This document shows positions 1 to 13,015 of a DNA stretch of 64,000 bases, piece after piece. The position numbers and the translations under genes are program-made. The stretch comes from Campylorhamphus procurvoides. Lineage: Eukaryota; Chordata; Aves; Passeriformes; Dendrocolaptidae. Position 1 is the stretch's first letter; each line of letters opens with the position of its first letter. Under the pieces are notes generated by a model that had not been told where the DNA came from, made no database searches, and saw only the letters and a list, made by a program, of their open reading frames with translations. The stretch is from positions 553,232 through 617,231 of the forward strand of contig WBMV01000301.1 of assembly GCA_013396655.1 (NCBI GenBank). The letters run 5' to 3'.

Positions 1-3000
1 TCCTTGTAAGCAGCAGTGGGGGAAAAGGAGTCCCATTGCCCCTGTTTCTGTTAGAGCCCAATAAATTCGGCTCACCTGTCAGAATATTCCAGTTACTTAC
101 ACTTAGTTCTGTATTGTATTATAACAACATAACATTTGGAATATTCAATTTTATTTTTTTCCCCTAGACACATTTCAGGACACTTAAATTCAATGCTTAG
201 TTTTCTGTCTCTGAAATGAAAGCTTGCTGTAGCTTTCAACACACTTACTACGCTAAGTAGTATGTTTAAGAAAGTCATCAAAGGGCAGATACATGCCAGA
301 TTTATTAATGCAGTAGGCACTAGATTCAAGGGCTCTTTTCTTTAATAAAATTATACTAAAAGTATGGAATAAATCACCTAGTGAAGCAACTGTCTTAATC
401 TGAGCTAAGGCTGGCTAAATAGGGTGTTGGTAGACAGCAATAATCTGGAACTTGATTTTGCATTAGTATTACCTACAGAAAAAACAATCAGAAAAGTGAA
501 TCATTGAGACTTCTGAGTCTTCTTGTGCTCATTCACAAATCCTGGCTGCCTGTTTACCTGCAGTGAGAGATATAATCCCGGGGGAATAGGGTCTGATCAC
601 AGTTTAAGTTCATTTCTATCTATTCAGTTTCTCTAGGAGAAACAGAAGTAATATAACTATCCCAAAATGTGCTGAATTTTTTTTCTTCAATAGGATAATC
701 GGTAACTGTAGTTTAATTCTACTTCCAGTCTGTTTTTACTTGCCATCGAATTAAGATAATGTTTCCTGTGAATAAAAACATAGTTTCCCTGACAGATCTA
801 TTAGAACGGGACACCATTAGAGACAACTTCTTCCTCTGCAGCTGGCCAAAATGTGGTTGTTTCTCTAGAGCCACAGAGCATATTCTGCCCCTGCAGAATT
901 TCTGTTTCTGAGGGAAAGAGAAATAAATAAAAAAAAAAATAAAAAAACCCAAAACCATACACATCCAAAATTGACAAGTTTAGCAAGAAAGCAAAAAGAG
1001 CAGGAAAAAACCAAAAAACTATGAAAGAAAGAAAGGCATGTCTTCACGTCTCTTTCTCAAGTACAAATAACTGAAGTTCTTTGTGAGTGAAGACAGGAAA
1101 ACATAGTTGTTTCTTTTCCTACTACAATTAAAATTATCAAATTATAAATTAAACAAAATAACTACTAAACAGTAGGAAACCAGTGTATTATATTCTAACA
1201 GTCTAGTTGGTCTGTGTGCTTAATATTTCTCCAGAACAGCTATATCACACTGTTATTGGCAATAGAATGATATCTTTGTAGGGAAACTAAAATTATAATT
1301 TTTCAAGGTAATCTTGTGTAAACTCATTATATTTCAAAGAGAAAACTTCACTCTTCAGAATTAACCAATGAGTACAGAGAAAAAACACACTTTGACAAGC
1401 AAAAAGAAAAAAAATGTGCTGTGCACAGATGAAGAAAAGAGTCAAATCAGGCAAAGAGAAAAGTAGAAAAATCGTCTTTGATTTGTCCTCTAATTTGGCA
1501 GTAGAATTTTGACAGGAAGTACCTGAGACCTGCCAAGAATATAGTTCGATTCAGCCAGAAAGGAATGAATTTATTTTTTTTTTTGCTTTTCTAGGAAAAT
1601 ACTTGTGAAATGTTCAGCTCAAAAGGCACATTCCCATAGAAAAGGTCAGGGTTATAGGAACTACATTTTCTGGCCCTCAAAACCCCAAAGAGTGTCAATG
1701 CTTGGGCTTTTGTCCAAAAGTGTATTAGGTACCTTTGCAACAATTTTATGGCACATATTACAGCCTCTAGTAATCTTCCTTTTTCAATTACTCGTGTAGA
1801 TTTAGCCAAAATGTGCAAGGGTAGATCACATTTAAGTTCAATGTTCTGCAAAGGCAGGCTACAGTTATTACAAGGCTGATCTGCTGTGCGAGTATATTAC
1901 GGTGAAATAATTCTTTTGAGCTAAGCACATCTCTGCTTCTCTTAGTAAACAGTATCAGTAAACTACTAATGCTGTATATTTGCACTCATGGCAAAAAACA
2001 TATTTGACTTGCTCAAAGATTCCCTCCCTTTAATAGATACATATGTAGTTTAAAAAGTCATGATTCATTCCCAATCCTCTTTTACATAATGAGACAAGAC
2101 TTGCTCTGGTGATTTTTCTAGACTAACAGGTTCTGACATTCTAATATCCTGAAACTGTAAAATTTTGCATGCTAACATTCATCTTAGTGTTGCTTAATTT
2201 CATCCCATTCATTTTGAATGGGCACAGTTTGAATCACTCTTCCTGTAATACGGTGTTTATAATCTTCAAACCCTTGGTCCTCTTTCCTTCTAGTAACTGA
2301 CTTCTTGTTGTGTGCTTATATTAAAGTCTCTTACCATTCAACTGTAAAAGAATGATTTTATTGCTCTTGTCCAAAACCACAATGCCTCCAACTTGCTGAG
2401 GTATATCTTGTGTTAATCTAATTAATATTGTTCTCTAGGTAGAGACTAGGCTTAGATGTGTGAAAGAGAAAAAGCAATTCTCATGAGCAATGAAAAAAAT
2501 GTTTCTGGGAAAGTAATCAACTTCTCCTTGGCTGAAATTCTGATACACTATTTGACATCTTTCCTGGATCACCAAAGATGCTAAGTAGTTCTGTTCTTCT
2601 GAATTTTGAAGTTTTCATAGTTACTTCACTTAAAGTATTCAGCACAGGTGTTTTTCTAATTTCGTCACACTTTTGTCACACAAAAGATTGTGACTTCTTG
2701 TCACATTGAGATCAATAGTGTAAAATGTTTCCACATGTTTCTTGGAAGATGCTATTTTATAGCCAATGTACGCACTGGCAGCATCTGCACTGACATTACA
2801 CAATTGTGGTCTGGAAAAAGTTTAGTAAAATAGGTTTTTTCTTACTTAGGTTTATTTTTCCTCCATTCTATTTCACAAAACTCTTATCTAAACTTTAAAA
2901 TAAAAACACAGCCATCTGGAAAAGAGAAACAAAAGATAATGATACCCTTTCAGAATACCTTTTTTGTTTTTATCTTCTTCTCTATGTGTGGGTTTTTTAA

Positions 3001-4226
3001 TGACAGGTCCCTTTTTCATTCCTGACTATCCCACAAGGAGAAACAGCTCTGAGAACAGCAAACTAATTTGACAGTGCCCGAAGGTGAGAACTTCCCTCCA
3101 CATCTCATCTGACCTCTAACAGGCTATTTCTATCAATGATTACAACTCAGTCTTCCTTAATTCTAGTGCACAGCAGCCAGAACACTGCTGTTCAACGGGA
3201 AGGTCCAGCCATCCCATTGTGTCAGTGAAATGGAAGAGGCTGAACTCCATTGTACGATTAGACAAAAGAAACTAGTGTGAAGGACAGAGAGAACAAAGAG
3301 CAACAAAAGCTGGTGCAATCCCCCATCCCTTCAAAGCTTCTCAGGGTGGTCTGAAAGACTAACTAAGGAGTAGCTGGCAGCCCAGCTGCAACATGTCAAA
3401 TGAGGAGTGAGAAGACAGAAGAGCTGTCAGATCTGTAAACAATGTGCTTATATTTCTTGAGAAGTAAATATCAGTTATAAAACTTGTCCAGAAATTCAAA
3501 ACCTAGCAAAGGACAGTAATGAACATCTTCAACATTGAACCACTAAATTAAATATGACATTCATAGGAACCCTTTAATGTATTTCAGATCTACTTTGATA
3601 ACGATTTTAATTAGATTGTTGATGTGCTGCTGACAGCATCAGAAAACCAAGGCTTGAAATACAGAACCTTATAAGATGCTGTTGGATCCCAATTTGCATG
3701 CATAATTAATAAGACTCTCTCCAGACACCTCTTGTAGGAGTGTAATTTGATTCACGTTTTGGGCATATGGGTATTCCCTGTCAACTCTCTGGGCTGTGAC
3801 CTGAGTACAAGGGCCCTTTCCTCTGGTGGGCTCCGGTGGTGTAGCACTGCGACTGCTGTGACAGTCTCTCCATGATTATGGGGCTAATAGGTAACCAGTC
3901 TGATTTAAAAGTCTGTTGCTTGTCACTGCAGGTGTAGACAAGGAGGTGAGGTGAATTTTAATGGCAAGAAGGTGAAAGGTTACAAATACCTCTCATAAGC
4001 AATCAAAATTCCAGCTGAACTAAAATCTTCTATGAGAAATAGTGTCCCAGCCAATTTTTTTATTTCATGTGTAGAAGGCCATTCTTCCTCTAACTTTCTT
4101 GAGAGCTGCAGAAGTTAAAGTTCAGAGTCTTTTGAACTCAAAAGAAAAGAAGCAAGGAGAGTAATTCTGTGACTGTTGTACATGGATACTTTTGAATGGC
4201 TTTGAAATGTAGGAAAAATAAAACTT
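1..4226. other. Non-coding single-copy-looking sequence, no gene seen
   Basis: No coding exon or recognisable repeat was found here. The open frames are all under about 90 codons and have low-complexity or random-looking translations. The only clear structure is an A-rich tract at about 921-960, interrupted by T and ending in a CCC-AAAA pattern, plus A- and T-rich runs typical of AT-rich vertebrate intergenic or intronic DNA. Very diverged repeats could be missed by eye. Confidence 0.6.
921..960. repeat. A-rich low-complexity tract
   Basis: This stretch is almost only A, interrupted by single T residues and then by short C runs (aaaaaaaccc followed by aaaacc). It generates spurious phenylalanine-rich open frames on the minus strand, which should not be taken as genes. 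It could be the decayed poly-A end of a retrocopy, but I see no identifiable body next to it. Confidence 0.7.
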
Positions 4227-4262
4227 AAAAGGCTTAATATCTCAAAAAGGCTTAATACCTCA
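4227..4262. repeat. Tandem duplication of an 18-bp unit (two copies)
   Basis: The unit aaaaggcttaatatctca at 4227-4244 is followed directly by aaaaggcttaatacctca at 4245-4262, with one difference. A further aaaag follows. The two head-to-tail copies suggest a local slippage or duplication event. No function is implied. Confidence 0.85.
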
Positions 4263-7200
4263 AAAGAGAAACTACACCATAACATCATCATTTGAAGTAT
4301 ATGTCTAGTCAGTAACCCTTTAGAAATATGCAGACATTTTACAATTTACCATGTAACATTTGCTTACCCAAAAGTTTTGAAGTCAGACTGTCTGCAAAAG
4401 TTGAGGTATTGAATAGACATAATTAGCACCACCATCCTGTTACCTGGAAAATTCTGGTATTGGCAGTCCAAGGGCTTTTACTACAAAGCCCCGCTACTGC
4501 AATAGGCATGATTTAAGGAATTCTATCTTCCTTCACACACACAGAGGAGAGTAAAGATGAGCTCAGTAATAAATGAGACTGAAAATCAAATTAATAATTT
4601 GAAAGTGTCATTATACCTATGGTGCTGTGCCTTGTACTTGTCATCCAGCCTTCAGAAAAGTTTAGTAGGAATTATGAGCAAAGACTTTTGGAGAATAAAA
4701 CTTCCATGAAGTGGAGGTATTAAAAAAATGTCCTGAATGCTGTTTCATTAGAAAGATTTAGGAAAATATGGCATGATCCATTCATTCAAATGAGAATCAG
4801 GTTCACATCAAATTCAATATAAATAGTAAGCCCTTCAAACTTCCCTTCAATATTGTCTTATGGAATGTAGTGGATAAAACATTCAAAATCAGTAGCAACA
4901 CAAAGAAGTTCATGTGGAAAATTCCATTAAAGCTGTCTCATAAAACAGAAACACAGGCTCATGAAACTGAACAGCTGGAAATGAGAGACAATGCAGAAAA
5001 GTTATTGTCTTGTTTTTAACTACAACTCTTAAGTGGTGGAATTCCTTTTTATAAGATACAAAGAACTAGTAAGGATTCAAAAAAATTAATTGGGCTTTTG
5101 CAGTTACTCAGTCCTTCAAATCACATGACGTAAATCAGAATATAATGCCACATGTAAGGAAAGGGGGAAAAGCAGAATATATATGAAATCAAATGAAGAC
5201 TGCACAATTTATAGGTCTGAGCAATTCTATTTCTTCTTGCTCTTCAGTAAGGTCCACAGCTTGTTACAGTCCTTCTTCTACAATCCTGCATTTTGTGGTT
5301 GTTTTTATGTTGTTTAGTGTTTTATTTCAGGCCTGGAGTGCAATTATGAAGAAAATACCCACTTCAGCTGTGGAATCTACATAACTCCTTCGGTGACTGG
5401 TGACACCAAGAACCTGTCCATTTTTATACAGTGCACTTAACAGCACTTTGCTGTGGCTATGCACCTATTATCCCACATTCCCCTGCCATGGGAAGAGACT
5501 TCAGATGATCAGGAAATACATGATGAGGGATGGTCTTCAGAGCAGATGGGTCCAGTGAGAATAAGTCCTTGGCATGATACAGACAGCGGGTTAAACACAT
5601 CCACAGTGGGTTAAGAAAAGTAACAATCCTTTGGAGATGGATTGAGGCAGGAGCTCTAGCTTTTTCAAATCCCACATCAAAGATCCCGTGTAGAAAAGAC
5701 AATACTGTCCTCTTCTTAGCAACTTGCCAGGTATCACAAGTCTGAGTATTTTGTCTATTCACCACTCTCATCTACTCTTCTTTTTTCTCTTTCCTCTTTC
5801 ATTGCCTTTCTTCTTGCTCATTTGCACGTGCCTCTGCCAGAAGTCCCACTCTTTCTGATTTTCTTGCTCCTTTTCCACTCACTGTACTTCTGAAGAGAAT
5901 GCAGAGATGAAGGAAATGTGTGATGTACACAGGTCACTGTACTGTGACCCTCAGAAAGAAAGGGAAGGAAGCAGTTGTTCACTTTAAGAAGAGAGCAATA
6001 ATTATTATGTTGTGAGTAAAAATCAAGTAAAGGCTTGAATGGCCTTGTAATCTTTAAGATTAAAGAACTTGTGCAATTGATATTTTCTTTGGATAAAACC
6101 CTAGATCCTCCATTTATATGTTTTTGCCTTATCTCTTCGTCTTTCCAAATCTCTTCCCTTTGAATTCTTCTGACTTTACAGGTGTTGGATAAATAAAAAA
6201 TCTATATGAAGTGCGTTATAAGCCCAACTAAATATCACCTGGATTACTGAATGAAGTAAGTGGTGTAAAATTATCAAACTAGCAGAAATCAACCTTCAGT
6301 TAAAAGCTGTGTATATTCTGCTATTGATGTAATTTACTTGAACTTAAGATCCAGATTTTGACCTGCATCTCAGCCTGGAGGAGGAATTGCTGAAACAGAT
6401 GATACAGCATGGGAGCATATTGCATAAATACTTACATTATTGAAATGAGGTATTTTAGATCTGAAACAATTTAGCAACAATATTTTTTAAAAGACAGGAA
6501 AATGAAACATCCAGCTGCCACACTTCAGCTTTTTTGGTGTGTAACTTGGTTGTCTAGACTAGAACTTTATTACTATTTAATTTGCTTTATTTGATTTAAA
6601 TTACAGTCTTTGCATGTAAAGGGTAACCTGTATCAGTGTTTCAGAAGATTTTTGCACCTCTTTCACCTCCTTATTCCTGGAAGGATTTCCCTCTGTAGAC
6701 TGTCTTGTCTGTATAACTTGAATTAACCTTATCAGCAACTGAAGGACCAGGTGGAAACAAGGCAAATGATGAGGTAAGAACACTTAATCAGTGTTGAAGA
6801 AGGTCGGACAGTATTAATCTCAATAGATAAAATGACTGACAGCCTTGGGGACTGGCACAGGAATGTTAATCCCGAAGAAAACAGTTAATAAACCTGTATG
6901 AGCATGTTGTTAAAAAACAGGGATAAGTGCACTTTCCATGTCTGGAGAAGAATGGAGGATGACAATGGGAATAACTGGAAGAGGTTTTTGTAGGCTGCAG
7001 ATGCAAAACAAGGATTTCAGAGGAAGAAGGCTGTAAAACAGCACAGTTATGATCTCGATGACCTCCTACAAGAACCCCAGCAACCGTCACTGTCAGTGCC
7101 AGTCCTGTTTGCAGGCAGATGCTTCTACAAAGAGAACTGAAAAGTCACCTACATCAGAAGGAGACCTCCATCTCTCAGCTAACTTTCTGATCAAGTGCTT

Positions 7201-8534
7201 GTGTGCTATAAACTATACCCCAAAAATGTTTTCTGAAGAAATACAGCAGTAGGTGGCAATTGTTTGTGGGAGTTGCACTTGTATTTTTAGTTTAGCTGTG
7301 TCGATTGTGGATCATTTGCAATAAAAAGGAAAAGTATCTACATTTGGCATCTAGTGTAGGATCTGATCAATAAACTTTTGCCAGAAGATGAATACCTGTT
7401 GATCAATATATAAATATTTTATATACATCAAGGCATGTTTTTGTGAGCTGTTTTGTCACATTGACAAAATTAGAGGAATCTATAAAAACACCTCAGCTAT
7501 GAAACGTCTATCTTCTGTACATGTTGCAAAAATGTGCAAAAATCCTAGACTTTCCAGTTAATTATGGTGAATTATGAGCATTTCACATCTGGAAAATGTG
7601 CTTCGGGCTAAACTGTTACATAAAAGCTTCCATCCAAACAGTCCATTTTCTTCTGACCAGTGCTAGCATATTGGTAAACTTAATACCCAAAATTTCAAGC
7701 AACAGAGAACCATAAACTCAGATGTAAACTGTGTGTGTGGCCCCAACTACACTTTTCTTTTTGAGTAACAGCATTTTCATATGAAGTATAGTGATAAATA
7801 AATATATCCTTTTAATGTATGTTCAACACCGGTTCCTATGGAAGATCATCTTAAAAGAGCTTCTAAAATCCATTTAGTTACGAGTACCTAGAAACAATTG
7901 CATATATGGGCTTTAGTAAAGGAGAAAGATTAAATAATGCCTGTCAGTGGCCACCTCCCTAGCCTAGGTAGTGAGTGGTTCATTACAGCTGGCAAAGCAC
8001 TAAGAACAAAAACATCCTTCAGCTGGATGAATTTCTCCTGCTTCTTCATCTCTTCATTACACATACCTTGCACTCACAAATGGGGTCCTATTTGCAACTT
8101 CTATTTCCTCACATTGCAGTCTTGTACAAAATGAGTGAGAGAGAGGGGAAATCATCATATTGGTTGATGGCAGCTCAGCAAACAACCAGAAAATCCAGTT
8201 TTGGCAAAGGAGGCAGGCCAGTGGTGCCCCGAGGGTCAATATCAGACCATGCTTTCATCACTGTTTGCATTTGCTTACAAAAACAAATGAATGGGAAAAA
8301 TTGGGGCAGTGATTGTCTCTACTCATGCATGCAGTCAGTAGTAGGCAGAGGACAGTAAGTTAAATACATAGCTTATGATCCCTACTCTCTGCCTCAGGAT
8401 AAGTTTTACCGAAGGTTTTGGTTGATAGGGTATATGTACGCTGGAATACACTGCCCATTTTGATAACACGTTTTTCCTTTTTGCATCTCAGAGGAATGTA
8501 CAGATATTGACTAAACTTCATAACACCCTAAAGT
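4263..8534. other. Non-coding sequence, no gene seen
   Basis: I see no recognisable repeat, RNA gene or exon. The frame at 5457-5771 (minus, 104 codons) and the smaller ones around it have no recognisable domain, no splice context that I would trust, and lengths expected by chance. A short pyrimidine-rich stretch lies near 5770-5890. Confidence 0.55.
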
Positions 8535-8682
8535 ATCTCAGATTTCTGTTCTTATGTAACAGATGAGTAGCTGAAGGGCAGAGAGAAGTTTTGCCCAAGG
8601 TCATAAAATGAGGCATTGACAGGATTAGAAATAAGTCTCAGGAATGTTGGTATGAGTCTTGCTTAAATACAGTGCCTCTCAA
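8535..8682 (-). mobile_element. Old MIR-type SINE relic
   Basis: MIR elements are tRNA-derived CORE-SINEs that spread before the amniote groups diverged and are now inactive. Read on the plus strand, this stretch follows the reverse complement of the MIR consensus in order: acagatgag at 8559-8567, then cagagagaag, the diagnostic ttgcccaaggtca at 8591-8603, gacaggattagaa, and a terminal acagtgcctctc. In MIR the 'ACCTTGGGCAA' block is the best known part, so the element is on the minus strand. It carries many substitutions and small gaps, as expected of great age. A related CORE-SINE family is possible. The exact ends are uncertain by 10-20 bp. Confidence 0.72.
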
Positions 8683-10159
8683 GAGCAAAAGTAGATATAC
8701 TGTAATCATGGTTTATATTTCCCAAAGCTTTCCTGTATAAAATATACTATAAGAACTGACAGAATGCAGGAGAAAATGGGCAGTATCATGCAGAGACATT
8801 TTATGAGATTATGAGAGGGTTTCCAGACCAATTGTTTTTATTCCTTTTAAATAAGAGGGAAATATCAGAAAACAAAAAGTAAAAGAAAAACCATCCAGAA
8901 GTTCTGTTCCAGCAGAAAAAATGACAACAAGAATTGGAAAAGGACATGTCATTTTCATCTGCTACAATTCTTCTTTTTATTTGCCGAACATCATACCTAG
9001 GGAAACATGAACAATATGAGGATATCTATCTTCCATTCACGATAAAATTACCTTTGGCAATTTCCACCCAAACTGCTCAAGCTGGTTGAAATATTTTCAA
9101 TAAAGAAATTGAAAATGTTTGCAGAATATTTTTATACCTGAAGAAAGAACTGAAGTGGATGTACTGTTTTTCCCTTGTCCTTTATGCCATTCCCCCCTCC
9201 TCTCTCCCCTTTCTACTTGTAAGTTGGACGAGATAAAATGGACAAAGAAAGTGAGGAAAAAGAAAACTAAGCAGATTTGGATAAAAAAGGGGCATAGGAT
9301 TTCGAACATTATAACAAGGATTCAAGAAAAAAAAGAAAAGAAAAAAAGCCAAAAAAACCCCCACAACTCCAGAAATTAAATATTCCAGAAATTAATGTCT
9401 TGAAATGTTTTTCATTGTATTTTTACCTAAACATGACAAAAAGTCTTCATTATGATTACAGGGTGTTATTCTCTTCTTAAATTTAGAAGAAAAATTTTAT
9501 CCTAAAATATATATATATTAACACTTGAATTGAGAGAAGTTCTACCAATGCTTCTAAGTTTTTGAAAATTATGAATGTGATTCACCACTCCATTAAATCG
9601 CTATAACAAAGTGATGAATCAGGCCCAGTGTTTTAAATCAGGCGCTGTTTCTGGAAACTGCAGGCAACATGTGCAGCTTGGGTAAGTCCAGTAAGTGACT
9701 TCCATTAGTTTTCGAACAGCCCATCCTGCAGCCACCTGTGAGGCTGAAAGCTGCCTTTATGAGGCACTGAATCCTGCTGGGGTCATCTTGCTGTATCATT
9801 TGCTGAACATCAGCTGGAGTCAGTGTTCTAGTTTTTCCACTGCTCTCCAGTTATTTTTTAAAATATTAAAAAAGCAAAGTGCAATGAAACTGCAGTGGCA
9901 TAGTATGTTTACAGCTTCTCAGGGATGGTACAGGGGATCCAGACTTAAAGGCTTGTGGGACACAGTGACACCCCTGCTTCCCTTCTTGTATTTTCATGCC
10001 CAGTTCCATTATTTGTTTTATTTTCTACTCAAGCTTGCACAAAAGCATTGCAAAAACAATTACCTCTTTGTCTTCCTCCTACTGGAATGCAAAAAATAAT
10101 TTGGTTTGCATTGTTTATTTATTGTATCACTTGTGATAAATTTTGTGTCAACCACCAAG
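8683..10159. other. Non-coding sequence with an A-rich tract; no gene supported
   Basis: An A-rich, purine-biased tract lies at about 9305-9365, and a short (TA)n run near 9509-9522. A small tandem duplication of tccagaaattaa sits at 9368-9379 and 9384-9395. The longest open frame of the window, 9695-10099 (134 codons, plus), lies here. Its translation has no recognised family, and its length is within chance expectation, so I do not call it a gene. It ends just before the CR1 fragment begins. Confidence 0.5.
9305..9365. repeat. A-rich purine tract grading into A/C
   Basis: The tract runs from gaaaaaaaagaaaag through aaaaaaagcc to aaaaaaaccccc. It is low-complexity and gives lysine-rich spurious translations on the plus strand and phenylalanine-rich ones on the minus strand. 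Confidence 0.75.
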
Positions 10160-10573
10160 AGAGACTTAGAGATTGGAGCACATAACATGGGATCAAAGAC
10201 TGGGACAGTTGGGTTTGCTTACATCAGAAAAGAGAAGACAAAGGGAGATCTAACTGCTACCTTCCCCTCCCTAAAAGGGAGGATGTGGAGAGTCAGACTG
10301 TTCACAGAAGTCCACAATGAAAAGAAGAGGTGATAGTCACAATTTGCAGGGAAATTTCAATTGGATGCGAGGAAAAAGTTCACAGTGAGGCTGGTTCAAT
10401 GCAAGAACAGATTACCCAGAGAGTCTGGGTACCTCTATCCTTTAAGGTTATCAAATTTCAGCTTGGAATGACTCTGCCCAACCTACTCTGACATTGAAGT
10501 TAACCCTACTCTGAGTTGAACAAGATGACCTACAAAGAACTCCTTCAATGTAGATTATAATTATTCGATGTGA
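10160..10573 (+). mobile_element. CR1 LINE, 5'-truncated 3' end
   Basis: CR1 is the dominant non-LTR retrotransposon of birds and other sauropsids. Its copies are usually short 3' ends, as here. Recognisable consensus blocks occur in the right order on the plus strand: a gattggagca block near 10171-10180, a 'gaaaagagaagacaaaggg...gatctaactgctaccttc' block near 10227-10265 (CR1: agaagagaaggct...gaccttatagcagccttc), a cacagtgagg block at 10381-10390, and aacagattacccagagag at 10406-10423 (CR1: aacaggttgcccagagag). The segment then reaches the gatgacctacaaagaac...ccttcaa block and a degraded 3' terminus attcgatgtga near 10563-10573, where CR1 has repeated attctatga units. It is strongly diverged and non-functional. 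No reading frame survives. The 5' edge is approximate. Confidence 0.9.
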
Positions 10574-11119
10574 ATGCATCTGAGCATCATTCTGAATCTG
10601 AAAACAAGTAAAGGGAAATACTCCTTTAAGGTATGTTTTCTGTTACACCATGAATATAATTTCTTGCAAAGGGCACAGTAGTAAAAAGTTATTTTGTAAA
10701 GTGTTAGAAGGAGCAATGAAGATTTTATAACTTCTACATTTACTAAGTCCAAGCATTACCTTTATGGCTTTCAAAATAGAAATTCACAAAGCAACTCATT
10801 GCCACTTTGAAGCTTCCCTAGACTACTGTCACCTTTTGTTTCTAATCAACATAAGAAGCTTATCAAAATTTATCAGTAAAATGGGTAATGAATCCTCATG
10901 CAATGTATAATGCAAGCAGGGATTAATTAGAAAAGGAAAAGGTGAAGTTGCGAAACTGTCCTTAAGGAAATCCACATCCCTGACTCTGTAAATGAGGGCT
11001 TTGGAAGCATCACCTGTGGTTTGGGCTATCAGCTAACCTGTAAACTGCTTTTCAATTTTTGTAAAACTCAGTCAGAAAGGTTTGGAAGGCAGTGCTCAGC
11101 AAGACTTTCATAAGAAAGA
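10574..11119. other. Non-coding spacer between two CR1 fragments
   Basis: Nothing recognisable lies in this stretch. The minus frame at 10561-10752 overlaps the end of the CR1 copy and is not credible as a gene. Confidence 0.5.
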
Positions 11120-11270
11120 ATATTTTAGAATTGTTGAGGATAGGAGGGATATTGGGATTTGGGTAACTGAGCAGCCATCTGTCCCATACTGTTAAAAAAA
11201 ACACCCCAAAGGGCATCCACCACAGCCTTTATCTGGATGTTACTCCAAGTTCTTGAAGTGAAACATTTAT
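11120..11270 (-). mobile_element. Probable CR1 LINE 3' end, highly diverged
   Basis: The plus strand reads agaattgttgagga at 11127-11140 followed by taggagggata. This matches the reverse complement of the CR1 3' terminal region (agaattgttgaggttggaagggac). Further on, gcatccaccacagcc at 11213-11227 corresponds to the 'gactccacaacctctctgg' block in the expected order, although the spacing is shortened. The element is therefore on the minus strand. Its orientation is opposite to the CR1 copy about 550 bp upstream, so the two are separate insertions. The right edge is a guess, and the match is much weaker than for the copy at 10.16-10.57 kb. Confidence 0.55.
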
Positions 11271-12974
11271 TCTGCTCAAGTATTTTTATTGCCATTGCTA
11301 GTATGATTCCTGTAACCAGAAGGAGATAGGAGATATAGGATATTGACAGGGAATAACTGAAATATGAGTAAACTCAGGAAAATCTGGCATTAACTGCAGG
11401 TGGGCAATGAGAATGAGATAAACTAAAGTCTTTGGCAGGGAACTCTGTCAGAATTATTACCTTATATTATTCCTAATCTTAAATAACTTCCAAATGACAG
11501 TCAGTGTAGTAGAAACTATTCTACCCTTGTGTGAAAAACTCCTAGACTCTAAATGCATGAGAAACTAAGATTCAGTAAGTCATTTTCCGGCTCTAACTGA
11601 AGGATTCAGACCCTCCTTTCCTTCATTATACATTAAGCTTCTCTGCTGTACTAGCTAGGATATAAACAGGAATGTCAACCCCAGCTCAGAGTTTTACGTA
11701 AAATGATTAATAGGGTGAAATTGGTTGGCACTATTATCAGAAGAAGCCCCAGAGACCTCCTTAGGCCCACTAGAAATACATAAAATTGGGTAGCCCCAAG
11801 GGTATACATAACCTTAAGTGACCTAGTGCCTGTGATACTTCTCACTGGCATTTTCCTACATTAATGCAAATCCATAAATATCCATTCATGATTTGAATTC
11901 ATTGGTTACATTACTGCTGATTTATTGCTGTTAATGAAAAGAAGGTCCACAACTAGACTTAAATGGCCTCTAGGAGCTCCTTATTGTGTTTTCTGCAACA
12001 AGGCAAACAGGGTGAGAGCTCATGGCATCTGTAACAACCCTCAGGTGTCAATAACAGTTGGGGGAATGTATGAACTCACTTTCTTGTCCAAGTGCTTGTT
12101 CTTCTGGGTTAAGGACAGAAAGCTATAGTCAGTAACTCTTAGGTTGGTTAGAGCTTTCCATACCCATTCAAATTGGAGTTGAGGTTTCAATTTGGGAGCG
12201 GTTTCAATGGGATGTCTCCTTACTTGCAGAAATACATACAAACCGAATTCCATATTGCAAGTCTTTCCAGCAATTCTACTTATTCAGGTGTATTATCAAT
12301 GTTTATTATTTGCCTTGTTCCAGAAACAGCACACCAATGAGAAGGGCTGTTGACAAAAAAAAGTAGAGAAATGACAGTTTGGGGAAGACCTTTGTCTCAG
12401 AGATATCACAGTCTAAGTAATTATGTTTGAAAATTAGTATTTTTGTAACATATAAACAGCTCTATTGCATGTATTTACATATAAGTACACAAATGTGCAA
12501 ACATAATGCTTGTTCATTAAACTTGCCCTCATTTAAAGGTCCTAAATCCCTGTAAACCCCTGCTTTTATGCAGCTTTACTCTTTTTCCATTCCTCCAGGT
12601 GTGAAAATAAATAGGATTTTTCTAGACTGATATGTGTCACTTCTCAATCACCTGCACACAACCAGTTGTCTCCATTTCACGGGAGATAAAGAAAGGACTT
12701 TGGACTTGTTGTAAGTATCATCAATCACAGGTCTATTCGATTCAGCGCTTTACATATCACAGCCCTCACTTTTTCTGCCCTGGACTGCAAAGTGTTTCCT
12801 TCCTAAGGAGAAGCCAATATTGCCTTTGTCATAATGGAAAAATTTTGCAGAGCATCTACATCTTGCACTTTGGATAAGTTTTCCTACAGGATTTAATCTC
12901 TTTTCATGTACTTCAGACTGCCTTTTTCTGTGGTAAATACCTGCTCAGTTTATCAATTTCTCATTGTTTATAGG

Positions 12975-13015
12975 ATTTTAGGTGATTTCAAAGTTTATTT
13001 TAGGTGATTTCAAAG
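12975..13015. repeat. Direct duplication of a 19-bp word, period 22
   Basis: The word attttaggtgatttcaaag occurs at 12975-12993 and again, identical, at 12997-13015, separated by ttt. The exact identity suggests a recent local duplication. No other copy was noticed in the window. Confidence 0.9.

Noticed and set aside
719..1047. Phenylalanine-rich open frames on the minus strand
   Set aside because: Translations of an A-rich tract.
7975..8358. 127-codon frame with a pyrimidine-rich CAG acceptor-like site near 8103-8120
   Set aside because: An acceptor-like pattern is common by chance. No family was recognised and no matching donor stands out.
9695..10099. 134-codon open frame, the longest in the window
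   Set aside because: Length is within chance for 64 kb on six frames. The translation has no recognised domain, and there are no supporting exon signals.
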